Of a stretch of 11,929 nucleotides of DNA, positions 1-7,197 are shown piece by piece. The notes beneath the pieces were generated by a model. It did not search any database. It was not told the DNA's origin and saw only the letters and a program-made list of their open reading frames with translations. Each line of letters starts with the position of its first letter. Position 1 is the stretch's first letter. The translations under genes were made by a program, and so were the position numbers. The DNA is from CALDCK01 sp050618055 (lineage in GTDB: Bacteria > Myxococcota_A > UBA9160 > SMWR01), in the NCBI GenBank assembly GCA_050618055.1, contig JBNLVK010000183.1:1-11929 (forward strand). The letters are read 5' to 3'.

Positions 1-704
1 AGATCATCTTCCAGGACCCCGACGGCTCGCTGAACCCGCGCATGACGGTGGGCGGCATCATCGGCGAGCCGCTGCGCGTGCACGGCCTGGCCAGCGGCGA
101 GGAGCTGGAGGCGAAGGTGACGTCGCTGCTCGAGCGCGTCGGGCTCGACCCCAGCTACCGCTCCCGCTACCCCCACGAGTTCTCCGGCGGCCAGCGCCAG
201 CGCATCGGCATCGCCCGGGCCCTGGCGCTGGGTCCCGACTTCATCGTCTGCGACGAGGCGGTGTCGGCCCTCGACGTCTCGATCCAGGCCCAGATCCTGA
301 ACCTGCTGCGCGACCTCCAGGCCGAGCTGGGCCTCTCCTACCTGTTCATCACCCACGACCTGAACGTGGTGCGCTACCTGGCCGACCGCGTCGGCGTCAT
401 GTACCTGGGCCGGCTGGTCGAGACCGGCGCCACCCACGACCTCTTCCACGAGCCGCTGCATCCCTACACCGTGGCGCTGATCTCGGCGAACCCGGTGCCG
501 GATCCGTCCCAGGGGCTGACGCCCCAGGTGCTGGGCGGCGAGGTGCCGTCGCCCATGAACCCGCCGTCCGGCTGCCCCTTCCACCCGCGCTGTCCGAAGG
601 TCTTCGACCGCTGCCGCAGCGAGGTGCCGCTGCTGCGCAGCGTCGGGGACGGCAGCGGGGAGGCGCCGCGCCAGGTCGCCTGCCACCTCTACGACGAGGA
701 CTAG
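1..704 (+). CDS. oppF: Oligopeptide ABC transporter ATP-binding protein OppF, 5' partial
   Basis: This is the C-terminal 233 residues of an ATPase that powers peptide uptake from the cytoplasmic face of the inner membrane. The reading frame is open from the window edge (first full codon at base 3), so the Walker A motif lies upstream. Visible in order are the Q-loop (IFQDPDGSLNPRM, close to E. coli OppF IFQDPLASLNPRM), the ABC signature FSGGQRQR near 180-200, Walker B with the catalytic Glu (FIVCDEAVSALD) and the H-loop (ITHDL). The C-terminal oligopeptide/dipeptide extension follows, with PSPMNPPSGCPF and the Cys-rich CPFHPRCPKVFDRC...VACHLY. The usual Pro after Walker B DE is Ala, a mild variation. 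The Q-loop wording and C-terminus fit OppF better than OppD. The stop is TAG at 702-704, and oppA starts five bases later. Confidence 0.95.
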   Translation, partial: IIFQDPDGSLNPRMTVGGIIGEPLRVHGLASGEELEAKVTSLLERVGLDPSYRSRYPHEFSGGQRQRIGIARALALGPDFIVCDEAVSALDVSIQAQILNLLRDLQAELGLSYLFITHDLNVVRYLADRVGVMYLGRLVETGATHDLFHEPLHPYTVALISANPVPDPSQGLTPQVLGGEVPSPMNPPSGCPFHPRCPKVFDRCRSEVPLLRSVGDGSGEAPRQVACHLYDED

Positions 705-709
705 CCGGC

Positions 710-2464
710 GTGTGGAGGCCCGTCGCCGCGCTCGCCGCCGTCGTCGCGCTGGCGCTGGGCGTGGTCGGGCTCACCTTCGATGCGTCGCGCAGCGCCCCGG
801 CCGACTTCCGCTTCGTGAACGGCACCGAGCCGGGCACCCTCGATCCGGGCGTGATGACCGGCCAGCCCGAGAGCCGTCTCGCCAACGAGCTGTTCGAGGG
901 GCTGACTCGCCGCGACGCGCGCTCGCTGCGGCCGGTGCCCGGCGTGGCCGAGCGCTGGGAGACGTCGCCGGACGGCCTGCTCTGGACCTTCCACCTGCGC
1001 GACGACGCGCGCTGGAGCGACGGGAGCCGGGTCACGGCCCACGACTTCGCCTTCGCCTGGCGCCGCCTGCTCGACCCGGCCACCGGCAGCGAGTACGCCT
1101 ACCTGCTCCACGGCCTGGTCGACGCGGCGGCCTTCCACGGGGGCGACGCCGACGCCGCACGGCGCTTCGGCGTCGAGACCGGCGTCGTGGCCCTGGACGA
1201 CCGCACCCTGCGCGTCGAGCTGGCCGCGCCGCTTCCCTACTTCCTGGAGCTGACCGCCTTCTTCTCGACCTACCCGGTGAAGCGCGCCGTGGTCGAGGCG
1301 AACCCGCGCGACTGGTTCCTGCCCGACACGATCGTCTCGAACGGACCCTTCGTGCTGGAGAGCTGGCGCGTGGGCGATCGCATCCGGCTGGCGAGGAACC
1401 CCCACTACTGGGGGCGCGACCGGGTGTCGCTGCGCACGATCGACGCGCTGCCCGTCGAGAACCCGACCACCGCGCTGAACCTCTACCTGCGCGGCGACGT
1501 GCACTGGCTGCCCCAGACCTACCCGGACGAGCTGGCGCCGGTGCTGGCCCCGCGCGACGACTTCTACCGCGGTCCGGGCAACATCGTCTACTACTACCGG
1601 CTGAACACGCGGCGGCCGCCGCTGGACGATCCGCGGGTGCGGCAGGCGATCGGGCTCGCCATCGACCGGCGCGTGATCACCGAGGAGGTGCTGCGCCTGG
1701 GGCAGATCCCGGCGCGCACGCTGGTGCCGCCGGGCATGCCCGGCTACACGGCGCCGGACAGCGCCTTCGGCTTCGACGTCGCCAAAGCGCGGGCGCTGCT
1801 GGCCGAAGCGGGATACCCGGGCGGCCGGGGCCTTCGCGAGCTCGGCATCCTCTACAACACCCACGAGAGCCACCGGAAGATCGCCGAGGTGGTGGCCGAC
1901 CAGCTGCGGCGCAACCTGGGCCTGCGCGTCGAGGCCTACAACCAGGAGTGGCAGAGCTACCTGGCGAGCCTGGCGTCCGGCGACTACGACATCGGTCGGG
2001 CCGGCTGGGTGGGCGACTACGCCGACCCGAACACCTTCCTCGACATCTGGACCACCGACGGCGGCAACAACCAGACCGGCTGGGGCGACCCGGCCTACGA
2101 CGCGCTGATCGCCGCCGCCGCCGACGTGGCGCGCGCCAGCCGCGACCCGGCGCGCCTGCGCCGCCTGGCCCCGGAGCCGGCGGCGCTCGACGCGGCGCTG
2201 CGCCGCGTGGCCGGCGGCGACGACTCCACGCGCAGCGAGGCGCTGGCGGCGCTGCGCCTCGAGCTGCTGCGCCAGGCCGAGGCCATCCTGGTGCAGCGCG
2301 GCTTCCCGGTGGTGCCCGTCTACTTCTACGTGGTGAGCGGGCTGGTGAGTCCGTCGGTCGAGGGCTTCCACTCCGAGCTGGTGCTGCCCGACGGCTCGCG
2401 GGCGGCCAACCTCCAGGACCTGCACCCGCTGCGCGAGGTGCGCGTGCGTGCGGGGAGCGGCTAG
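710..2464 (+). CDS. oppA: Oligopeptide-binding protein OppA-like (SBP_bac_5 family)
   Basis: This is the extracytoplasmic binding protein that delivers peptides to the OppBC channel; 584 aa against about 540 for E. coli OppA. It starts at a GTG five bases after oppF stops. Residues 1-21 form one hydrophobic stretch after a basic start, so it is exported. There is no lipobox Cys and no clean A-x-A cleavage site, so it may stay anchored by an uncleaved helix. The family match is strong: TLDPGVMTGQPESRLANELFEGL, PGVAERWE, WTFHLRDDARWSDG and VTAHDFAFAWRRLLDP follow E. coli OppA closely (residues about 43-122). Near the C-terminus, between YDALIAAAADVA (from residue 463) and LLRQAEAIL, there are about 35 extra Ala/Arg-rich residues compared with typical relatives. 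The function is certain at family level; the ligand is not known. Confidence 0.93.
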   Translation: MWRPVAALAAVVALALGVVGLTFDASRSAPADFRFVNGTEPGTLDPGVMTGQPESRLANELFEGLTRRDARSLRPVPGVAERWETSPDGLLWTFHLRDDARWSDGSRVTAHDFAFAWRRLLDPATGSEYAYLLHGLVDAAAFHGGDADAARRFGVETGVVALDDRTLRVELAAPLPYFLELTAFFSTYPVKRAVVEANPRDWFLPDTIVSNGPFVLESWRVGDRIRLARNPHYWGRDRVSLRTIDALPVENPTTALNLYLRGDVHWLPQTYPDELAPVLAPRDDFYRGPGNIVYYYRLNTRRPPLDDPRVRQAIGLAIDRRVITEEVLRLGQIPARTLVPPGMPGYTAPDSAFGFDVAKARALLAEAGYPGGRGLRELGILYNTHESHRKIAEVVADQLRRNLGLRVEAYNQEWQSYLASLASGDYDIGRAGWVGDYADPNTFLDIWTTDGGNNQTGWGDPAYDALIAAAADVARASRDPARLRRLAPEPAALDAALRRVAGGDDSTRSEALAALRLELLRQAEAILVQRGFPVVPVYFYVVSGLVSPSVEGFHSELVLPDGSRAANLQDLHPLREVRVRAGSG

Positions 2465-3586
2465 GTGGGCTGGCTCGAGGCGCTGCTGCTGGCCTCCGCC
2501 GTGGGCGGGCTCTTCCTGACCGTGTGGCTGCCCGAGCGCCCGCTGCGCGTGGTCGCGGCGGGCTGGGTGGGCGTCGCCCTGGCGCTGGTGCTGCGGCCCT
2601 GGCTGGGCGGCGTCGGCGCGCTGGGGGTGGCGACGGCGCTGGCGGGTCTGGCGGGCTGGCGGCTTCCCGAACGGGTGCTGCGCCGCGTGGCGTTCTCGAT
2701 CCCGTCGCTGGTGCTGCTCGTCTACGTCACGACCGTGCTGATGTACCTGGCGCCGGGCAGCCCCTTCGCCCAGGAGCGGGTGGCGTCGCCCGAGGTCGAG
2801 CAGGCGCTGCGTGCCCAGTACGGCGTGCCGGAGACGCCGACCGCCTTCTTCGCCAGCTACCTGCGGCGGCTGGCGGTGGACGGCACGCTCGGTCCGTCGA
2901 TCAAGGTGCGCGGGCGTTCGGTGGAGGACCTGCTGCTGCCGGCGCTGCCGGTGAGCCTGTCGCTCGGCCTGCTGGCGCTGGTGCTGGCGGTGGTGCTGGG
3001 CGTGGCGCTCGGCGTGCGCGCCGGCCTGCGACCCGGCTCGGCCGGCGACCTGTCGAGCATGGCGCTGGCCCTGGTGGGCATCTCGCTGCCGAACTTCGTG
3101 ATCGGCGCGCTGCTGATGATCGTGTTCGCGCTGGAGCTGGGCTGGCTGCCGGTGGCCGGCTGGGGCGGCTACGGCCACCTGGTGATGCCGGCGCTCACGC
3201 TGGCGCTGCCCTACGCCGCCTACGTCGCGCGCCTCGCCCGCGGCGGCACCATCGACGTCATGCAGCAGGACTTCATCCGCACGGCGCGGGCGAAGGGGCT
3301 GCCCGAGCGCGTGGTCGTGGCGAAGCACGCGCTGCGCGGCGCGCTGCTGCCGGTGGTGTCGTTCCTGGGGCCGGCGGCCGCCGGCATCATGACCGGCTCC
3401 TTCGTGGTCGAGACCCTCTTCGGCGTGCCGGGCATGGGCCAGTGGTTCGTGAAGGGCGCCATCAACCGCGACTACTCGGTGGTGCTCGGCACCGCGCTCG
3501 TCTACTTCGGCATGATCACCTCCTTCAACCTGGCGGTGGACCTGGCGCTGGCCTGGCTCGATCCGCGCATCCGGGACGAGCTGTGA
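2465..3586 (+). CDS. oppB: Oligopeptide ABC transporter permease OppB with N-terminal extension
   Basis: One of the two membrane subunits that form the peptide channel. The GTG start directly follows the oppA stop (TAG then GTG). At 373 aa it is longer than E. coli OppB (306). The canonical OppB beginning (VLRRVAFSIPSLVLLV...YLAPGSPF) appears only at residue 71. Residues 1-70 add two or three further hydrophobic segments (about 4-21, 28-44 and 48-66). The EAA loop that contacts the ATPases is ARAKGLPERVVVAKHALRG (274-292), and the C-terminus ending LDPRIRDEL is typical. A start at the in-frame GTG at 2675 would give a 303-aa protein of standard length. I keep the upstream start because it abuts oppA and the extension has clear membrane-protein composition. 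Confidence 0.92.
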   Translation: MGWLEALLLASAVGGLFLTVWLPERPLRVVAAGWVGVALALVLRPWLGGVGALGVATALAGLAGWRLPERVLRRVAFSIPSLVLLVYVTTVLMYLAPGSPFAQERVASPEVEQALRAQYGVPETPTAFFASYLRRLAVDGTLGPSIKVRGRSVEDLLLPALPVSLSLGLLALVLAVVLGVALGVRAGLRPGSAGDLSSMALALVGISLPNFVIGALLMIVFALELGWLPVAGWGGYGHLVMPALTLALPYAAYVARLARGGTIDVMQQDFIRTARAKGLPERVVVAKHALRGALLPVVSFLGPAAAGIMTGSFVVETLFGVPGMGQWFVKGAINRDYSVVLGTALVYFGMITSFNLAVDLALAWLDPRIRDEL

Positions 3587-4455
3587 GCGGCGGACCCTGG
3601 CGACAGGCCTGGCTGCGCATGCGACGCAGCCGGCAGGCGGCGGTCGGCGCCCTGCTGCTGTTCGCCATCGTCTTTGCCTGCGTCGTGCTGCCCGCGCTGC
3701 TGGGCCTCGACCCGACCACCACCCACCCGGCGGCGCGGCACCTGGCCCCGTCGTTCGCCCACCCCGTCGGCACCGACGCGCTGGGCCGCGACCTGTTCGC
3801 GCGCGTGCTGCTGGGCGGACGCACCTCGCTGGCGATCGGCCTGGCCGCCACCGCCAGCGCCGTGGGCATCGGCGTGCTGGTGGGCTCGGTGGCGGGCCTG
3901 TACGGCGGCTGGATCGACGAGCTGCTGATGCGCGGCGTCGACTTCCTGTACAGCGTCCCCTACATGTTCCTGGTCATCCTGGTCATGCTGCTCTTCTCGG
4001 ACACGGCGCGGGGCGATCCGGTACCGATCTTCCTGGCCCTGGGACTGGTGCAGTGGCTCACGATGGCGCGTATCGTCCGCGGTCAGGTGCTCTCGTTGAG
4101 AAGTCAGGACTACGTGCTCGCCGCGCGCGCGCTCGGTGCCGGCGACGGCGCGGTGCTGCTGCGGCACCTGCTTCCCAACACGCTGGGCCCGATCGTCGTG
4201 TACGCCACCCTCACCGTGCCCACCGTGATCATCCTCGAGTCCTTCCTCTCCTTCCTGGGGCTCGGCGTGGCGCTGTCCTGGGGGCGACTGGTGGCCGAGG
4301 GCGTGGCGGTGGTCAACCCGCTCCAGAGCTTCTGGTGGCTGCTCGTGTGGCCGGGGGCGTTCCTGGCTGCCACCCTCATGGCCCTCAACTTCCTGGGCGA
4401 CGGACTGCGCGACGCCCTGGACCCGCGCGGCGCAGACCGCCTGGAGACCCCGTGA
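3583..4455 (+). CDS. oppC: Oligopeptide ABC transporter permease OppC
   Basis: This is the second membrane subunit of the importer, 290 aa, usual for the family. It starts at GTG 3583, overlapping the oppB stop in a GTGA. The layout matches OppC: a basic cytoplasmic start (WRQAWLRMRRSRQAAVG), first membrane helix about 20-40, then the periplasmic segment with the family motif HPVGTDALGRDLFARVLLGGR (60-80). The permease core follows, with GLYGGWIDELLMRGVDF and the EAA loop ARALGAGDGAVLLRHLLPNT (181-200). It ends with ESFLSFLGLG and the typical ALNFLGDGLRDALDPR. Codons 4096-4104 (TTG AGA AGT) are three successive AT-ending or rare codons in an otherwise GC3-rich gene. The next gene again begins inside this stop codon. 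Confidence 0.95.
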   Translation: MSGGPWRQAWLRMRRSRQAAVGALLLFAIVFACVVLPALLGLDPTTTHPAARHLAPSFAHPVGTDALGRDLFARVLLGGRTSLAIGLAATASAVGIGVLVGSVAGLYGGWIDELLMRGVDFLYSVPYMFLVILVMLLFSDTARGDPVPIFLALGLVQWLTMARIVRGQVLSLRSQDYVLAARALGAGDGAVLLRHLLPNTLGPIVVYATLTVPTVIILESFLSFLGLGVALSWGRLVAEGVAVVNPLQSFWWLLVWPGAFLAATLMALNFLGDGLRDALDPRGADRLETP

Positions 4456-5300
4456 CCCGGCTCGATCCGCGCCAGCTCGAGTCCACCGCCCGCACCGACG
4501 TGGGCGTCGTGCGCCACAGCAACCAGGACGCCTGCGGCGAGTCGGCCAGTGGCGACGGGGCGTATCGGGTCTTCGTGGTGGCCGACGGCATGGGCGGTCA
4601 CGCCGGGGGCGAGACCGCCAGCCGCATCGCGGTGGAGACGGTCGAGGAGGCCTTCGGGGGCTCGGACGGTCCGGTGGAGACCCGGCTGCGCGGCGCCCTG
4701 GAGACCGCGAACCGGCGCGTGCACGAGGAGCAGCTGCGCGACTCCCGGCTGGCCGGCATGGGCACCACCGGCGTCGCCCTGGGCGTCGGACCCGAGGGCG
4801 CCTGGGTGGCGAACGTGGGCGACAGCCGCCTCTACCGGCTGCGCAGCGGATCGCTCGAGCAGCTCACCAGCGACCACTCGGTGGTGGCCGAGCTGACGCG
4901 GCGCGGCTTCATCACGCCCGAGCAGGCGCTCACCCACCCGCGGCGCAACGAGGTGCTGCGCTCGCTGGGCACCGAGCCGGCGGTGGAGGTGGACGTCGAC
5001 GCGGTGGACGTGGCGCCCGAGGACCTGTTCCTGCTGTGCAGCGACGGCCTGTGCGGCGTGGTGGCCGAGTCGACGATCGCGTCGCTGCTGGCGCTCCAGC
5101 CGCTGGAAGCGGCGGCGAAGGCGCTGGTCGACGCGGCCAACGACGCGGGCGGTCCCGACAACGTGACCGTGCAGATCGTGCGCGTGCCGCCGGCGGCGCT
5201 GGGCGCGGCGGCCGGCGGGCGCAGCCTGGCCACGCTGCTGATCCTGGCCGGCGCGGCCCTGCTCGGCCTGGCGGTGGGCTGGGCGATCCTGCGCGCCTAG
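4452..5300 (+). CDS. PP2C-type Ser/Thr protein phosphatase, C-terminally membrane-anchored
   Basis: A metal-dependent phosphatase of the PrpC/Stp family that removes phosphate from Ser/Thr of proteins; 282 aa. It starts at GTG 4452, overlapping the oppC stop in a GTGA. The metal-site and family motifs are intact: TDVGVVRHSNQD (15-26), ADGMGGHAGGETAS (44-57), GTTGVAL (104-110), NVGDSRLYRL (121-130), LCSDGL with Asp198, and GGPDNVTV with Asp236. After the catalytic domain, a hydrophobic helix at about 258-279 (ATLLILAGAALLGLAVGW) ends the protein, so it should be tail-anchored with the catalytic domain in the cytoplasm. PrpC-type enzymes are usually about 240-250 aa and soluble. Bacterial PP2Cs often pair with Hanks-type kinases, but none lies in the window. 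The operon position suggests co-expression with the importer; a direct link to transport is only inference. Confidence 0.93.
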   Translation: MTRLDPRQLESTARTDVGVVRHSNQDACGESASGDGAYRVFVVADGMGGHAGGETASRIAVETVEEAFGGSDGPVETRLRGALETANRRVHEEQLRDSRLAGMGTTGVALGVGPEGAWVANVGDSRLYRLRSGSLEQLTSDHSVVAELTRRGFITPEQALTHPRRNEVLRSLGTEPAVEVDVDAVDVAPEDLFLLCSDGLCGVVAESTIASLLALQPLEAAAKALVDAANDAGGPDNVTVQIVRVPPAALGAAAGGRSLATLLILAGAALLGLAVGWAILRA

Positions 5301-6352
5301 GCGCGCAGCTTCGCGTCCGGCGAGGCGTCGGCGATCGCCAGCGCGCGCCGCGCCAGTGGACCGGTCATGCGCGCCAGCTTGTCGAAGCCCTCGCCCACGG
5401 TCTTGCCCAGCGTGAAGCGCTTGTAGATGCCCTCGCTGATCACGGCGAGCTTGGTGAGCGCCAGCACCTGGTAGAAGTCCACCGAGCTGACGTCGCGGCC
5501 GCTCTTCCGGGCGTAGGCCTCCACCAGCTCGGCGCGTGTGAAGAAGCCGGGGGCGGTGGTGATGTTCGTGCCCTCGACGTCCGACCCTTCGCCCGCCTCG
5601 ACCCAGTAGATGAGCGTGTAGCCGAGGTCGGCGAGCGGGTCGCCCAGGGTCGACATCTCCCAGTCGAAGACGGCCACCACACGCCCCGGATCGTTCGCGT
5701 CGAGGGCCATGTTGCCGAGCCGGAAGTCGCCGTGGACGATCGTCTCGTCGCTCTGCGGGGGCAGCGCCCGGCCGAGCCGCGCGAGCAGCGTCTCGATCTC
5801 CGGAAGCTCGCCCGTCTTGTTCGACTCCCACTGCTTGGCCCAGCGCCGCACCTGCCGCTCCAGGTAGCCGGCGGGCCGCCCGAAGCCCTCGAGCCCGACC
5901 TCGCGGTAGTCGATGGCGTGCAGCGCGGCCAGCGTGTCGACCAGCGCCTGGCTCGTGCGGCGCGCGTCGTCGGGGCTCTTCAGGAAGCCCTCGGGCGCCC
6001 GGTCCTGGAGCACCACGCCCTCGCGGAACTCCATTACGTAGAAGGGCGCACCGTTGACGGCGTCGTCCTCGCACAGGGCCAGCGGTCGCGGCACCGGCAC
6101 CGGGGTGTCCGCCAGCGCCGACAGCACCCGGTGCTCGCGGGCCATGTCGTGGGCGGTGGCGATCACGTGGCCCAGCGGCGGCCGCCGCAGGGCCCAGCTC
6201 GCCCCGTCGTTCCCCAGATCCACCACCCGGTAGGTCAGGTTCGAGCGGCCGCCCGCGATCAGCTCGAAGCGGAAGGGGCCCTTGGCGCCCGGCACCTGGT
6301 CGCGCAGGAAGCGCGCGACCGCCTCCTCTTGGATGCCCGGGATCTCCGCCAC
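5297..6352 (-). CDS. APH-family phosphotransferase (ACAD10/11 N-terminal-like)
   Basis: A small-molecule kinase of the aminoglycoside-phosphotransferase fold, 351 aa. It belongs to the subgroup resembling the kinase part of ACAD10/ACAD11, which in known cases acts on hydroxylated acyl-CoAs; the substrate here is not shown. Visible are the Gly-rich loop LIAGGRSNLTYRV (31-43), WALRRPP (53-59), AREHRVLSAL with Glu73, Brenner's motif HGDFRLGN (207-214, catalytic Asp209), and the metal-binding FDWEMSTLGDPLADLGY (229-245, Asp230). The start is GTG at 6352; an in-frame stop lies only 10 codon bases upstream (6362-6364), so no longer start is possible. No strong Shine-Dalgarno is seen, only AGGG upstream. 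The gene converges on the phosphatase gene, and their stop codons share the palindrome CTAG at 5297-5300. True aminoglycoside resistance is unlikely given the sequence subgroup. Confidence 0.9.
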   Translation of the reverse strand: MAEIPGIQEEAVARFLRDQVPGAKGPFRFELIAGGRSNLTYRVVDLGNDGASWALRRPPLGHVIATAHDMAREHRVLSALADTPVPVPRPLALCEDDAVNGAPFYVMEFREGVVLQDRAPEGFLKSPDDARRTSQALVDTLAALHAIDYREVGLEGFGRPAGYLERQVRRWAKQWESNKTGELPEIETLLARLGRALPPQSDETIVHGDFRLGNMALDANDPGRVVAVFDWEMSTLGDPLADLGYTLIYWVEAGEGSDVEGTNITTAPGFFTRAELVEAYARKSGRDVSSVDFYQVLALTKLAVISEGIYKRFTLGKTVGEGFDKLARMTGPLARRALAIADASPDAKLRA

Positions 6353-6413
6353 GCTGCGACCCTACCACAGGCGCTCCACGGCCCCGGCGTAAGGTGGCGG
6401 CGCCGGAAGGCCG

Positions 6414-6436
6414 ATGGGCCCTCTCGGAGGGTCCAT
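6414..6436 (+). promoter_or_regulatory. Hairpin covering the RBS and start codon of the MshEN gene
   Basis: ATGGGCCCTC (6414-6423) pairs with GAGGGTCCAT (6427-6436) across a three-base TCG loop. This gives ten consecutive pairs with a single G-U wobble (6418 with 6432). The 3' arm contains most of the GGAGGG Shine-Dalgarno (6426-6431) and two bases of the ATG at 6435. If formed in the mRNA it would hide the ribosome site. The 5' arm begins with an alternative in-frame ATG at 6414, which has its own GGAAGG (6405-6410). It could also act as a DNA palindrome. The pairing is read directly; the function is inferred. Confidence 0.5.
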
Positions 6437-7112
6437 GTCCCAGAGGCCGATGCTCGGCGAGCTGCTCATGCAGGCCGGCGTGATCGACGAGGCGCAGCTG
6501 GCCGTGGCGCTCGAGCGCCAGCGCGATCTCGAGCGCCCGCTCGGCAAGACGCTGCTCGAGATGGACGCCATCGACGAGGAGACCCTCACCCGCACGCTGG
6601 CCCGCCAGCTGTCGGTGCCGATCGTCTGGCTGCGCGGCAAGCGCGTGAAGGCCGAGATCCTCGACCTGGTGCCCCGCGAGCTGATCGACAAGCACCGCTG
6701 CCTGCCGGTCCAGCAGGGGCGCGACAAGACGCTGCTGCTGGCCATGGAGGATCCCTCCGACGACGGGGTGGTCCGCGAGGTCTCCGAGGCCAGCGGTCTG
6801 GCCGTCCGGCCGGTGCTGGCCGCGGCGTCGGAGCTGGAGGACGCGATCGAGCGGCACGCGCCCGCCGATCCGGAGCTCTCCTTCCGGCACATGGAGTTCG
6901 TGGACGGCGCCGAGTCGGGGCCGGACCTGCTCACCGTCGAGCCGCCCGACGGCCTGGAGCCCGGACCGCCGCCGGTCGCCCTGACGACGGGGATCTCGGC
7001 CAGCGACCTGGTGCTGCGCGCCCTCTCCCAGCTCCTGGTGGAGAAGGGCGTCATCACCCGCGACGAGCTGGTCGCGCGCCTCGAGAAGCTCAGCCGGGAC
7101 GACGCCGCCTGA
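6435..7112 (+). CDS. Stand-alone MshEN/GspE N-terminal domain protein
   Basis: A 225-aa protein carrying the T2SSE_N (MshEN) domain usually found at the N-terminus of type II secretion and type IV pilus ATPases, but with no ATPase domain. Two 24-residue repeats separated by exactly five residues (6-29 and 35-58) match the known MshEN pattern RLGxx[LVI][LVI]xxG[LVI][LVI]xxxxLxxxLxxQ, except that the leading Arg is Met in one and Pro in the other, and the Gly of the second is Asp. The rest of the domain follows to about 140 (VPRELIDKHRCLPV, LLLAMEDPSD). A linker rich in Pro/Gly/Asp (about 143-188) leads to a third, degenerate copy of the repeat at 196-219 (LLVEKGVITRDELVARL). MshEN domains can bind cyclic di-GMP; the altered Arg positions make that doubtful here. 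The start at 6435 has GGAGGG; ATG 6414 would add seven residues. It is divergent from the phosphotransferase gene. Confidence 0.85.
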   Translation: MSQRPMLGELLMQAGVIDEAQLAVALERQRDLERPLGKTLLEMDAIDEETLTRTLARQLSVPIVWLRGKRVKAEILDLVPRELIDKHRCLPVQQGRDKTLLLAMEDPSDDGVVREVSEASGLAVRPVLAAASELEDAIERHAPADPELSFRHMEFVDGAESGPDLLTVEPPDGLEPGPPPVALTTGISASDLVLRALSQLLVEKGVITRDELVARLEKLSRDDAA

Positions 7113-7153
7113 GCCGTCGCTCCGCGGCCACGGCTACGCTAGAAAGACCGGCA

Positions 7154-7172
7154 GGCGCGCGCTTCGCGCGTC
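7154..7172 (+). other. GC-rich hairpin between the MshEN gene and the orphan gene
   Basis: GGCGCGCG (7154-7161) can pair with CGCGCGTC (7165-7172) around a CTT loop, eight pairs including one G-U. No T-run follows, so it is not a standard intrinsic terminator. It may be a leader structure, a weak terminator or chance in CG-rich DNA. The 85-base gap (7113-7197) otherwise shows only the RBS of the next gene. Confidence 0.3.
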
Positions 7173-7197
7173 CCATCGCCGGCCTCCGGGAGGACCC

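Noticed and set aside
701..3328. 875-codon open frame on the - strand
   Set aside because: It is antisense to oppA and oppB. Its product is a low-complexity string of Arg, His, Gln and Ala, typical of shadow frames in GC-rich DNA.
712..3582. Long + strand frame running upstream into oppC
   Set aside because: The part before 3583 is Arg/Ala/Gly-rich out-of-frame sequence over oppA and oppB; only the part from GTG 3583 is a real protein.
5297..6352. Aminoglycoside resistance gene
   Set aside because: It has the APH fold, but the motif set and DWEMSTLGDPLADLGY wording fit the acyl-CoA dehydrogenase-associated subgroup, not known resistance enzymes.
4110..6890. 926-codon open frame on the - strand
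   Set aside because: It is antisense or out of frame to the phosphatase, phosphotransferase and MshEN genes, with no family motifs.
7154..7172. Intrinsic terminator after the MshEN gene
   Set aside because: A stem is present but no T-run follows; listed only as an unexplained hairpin.
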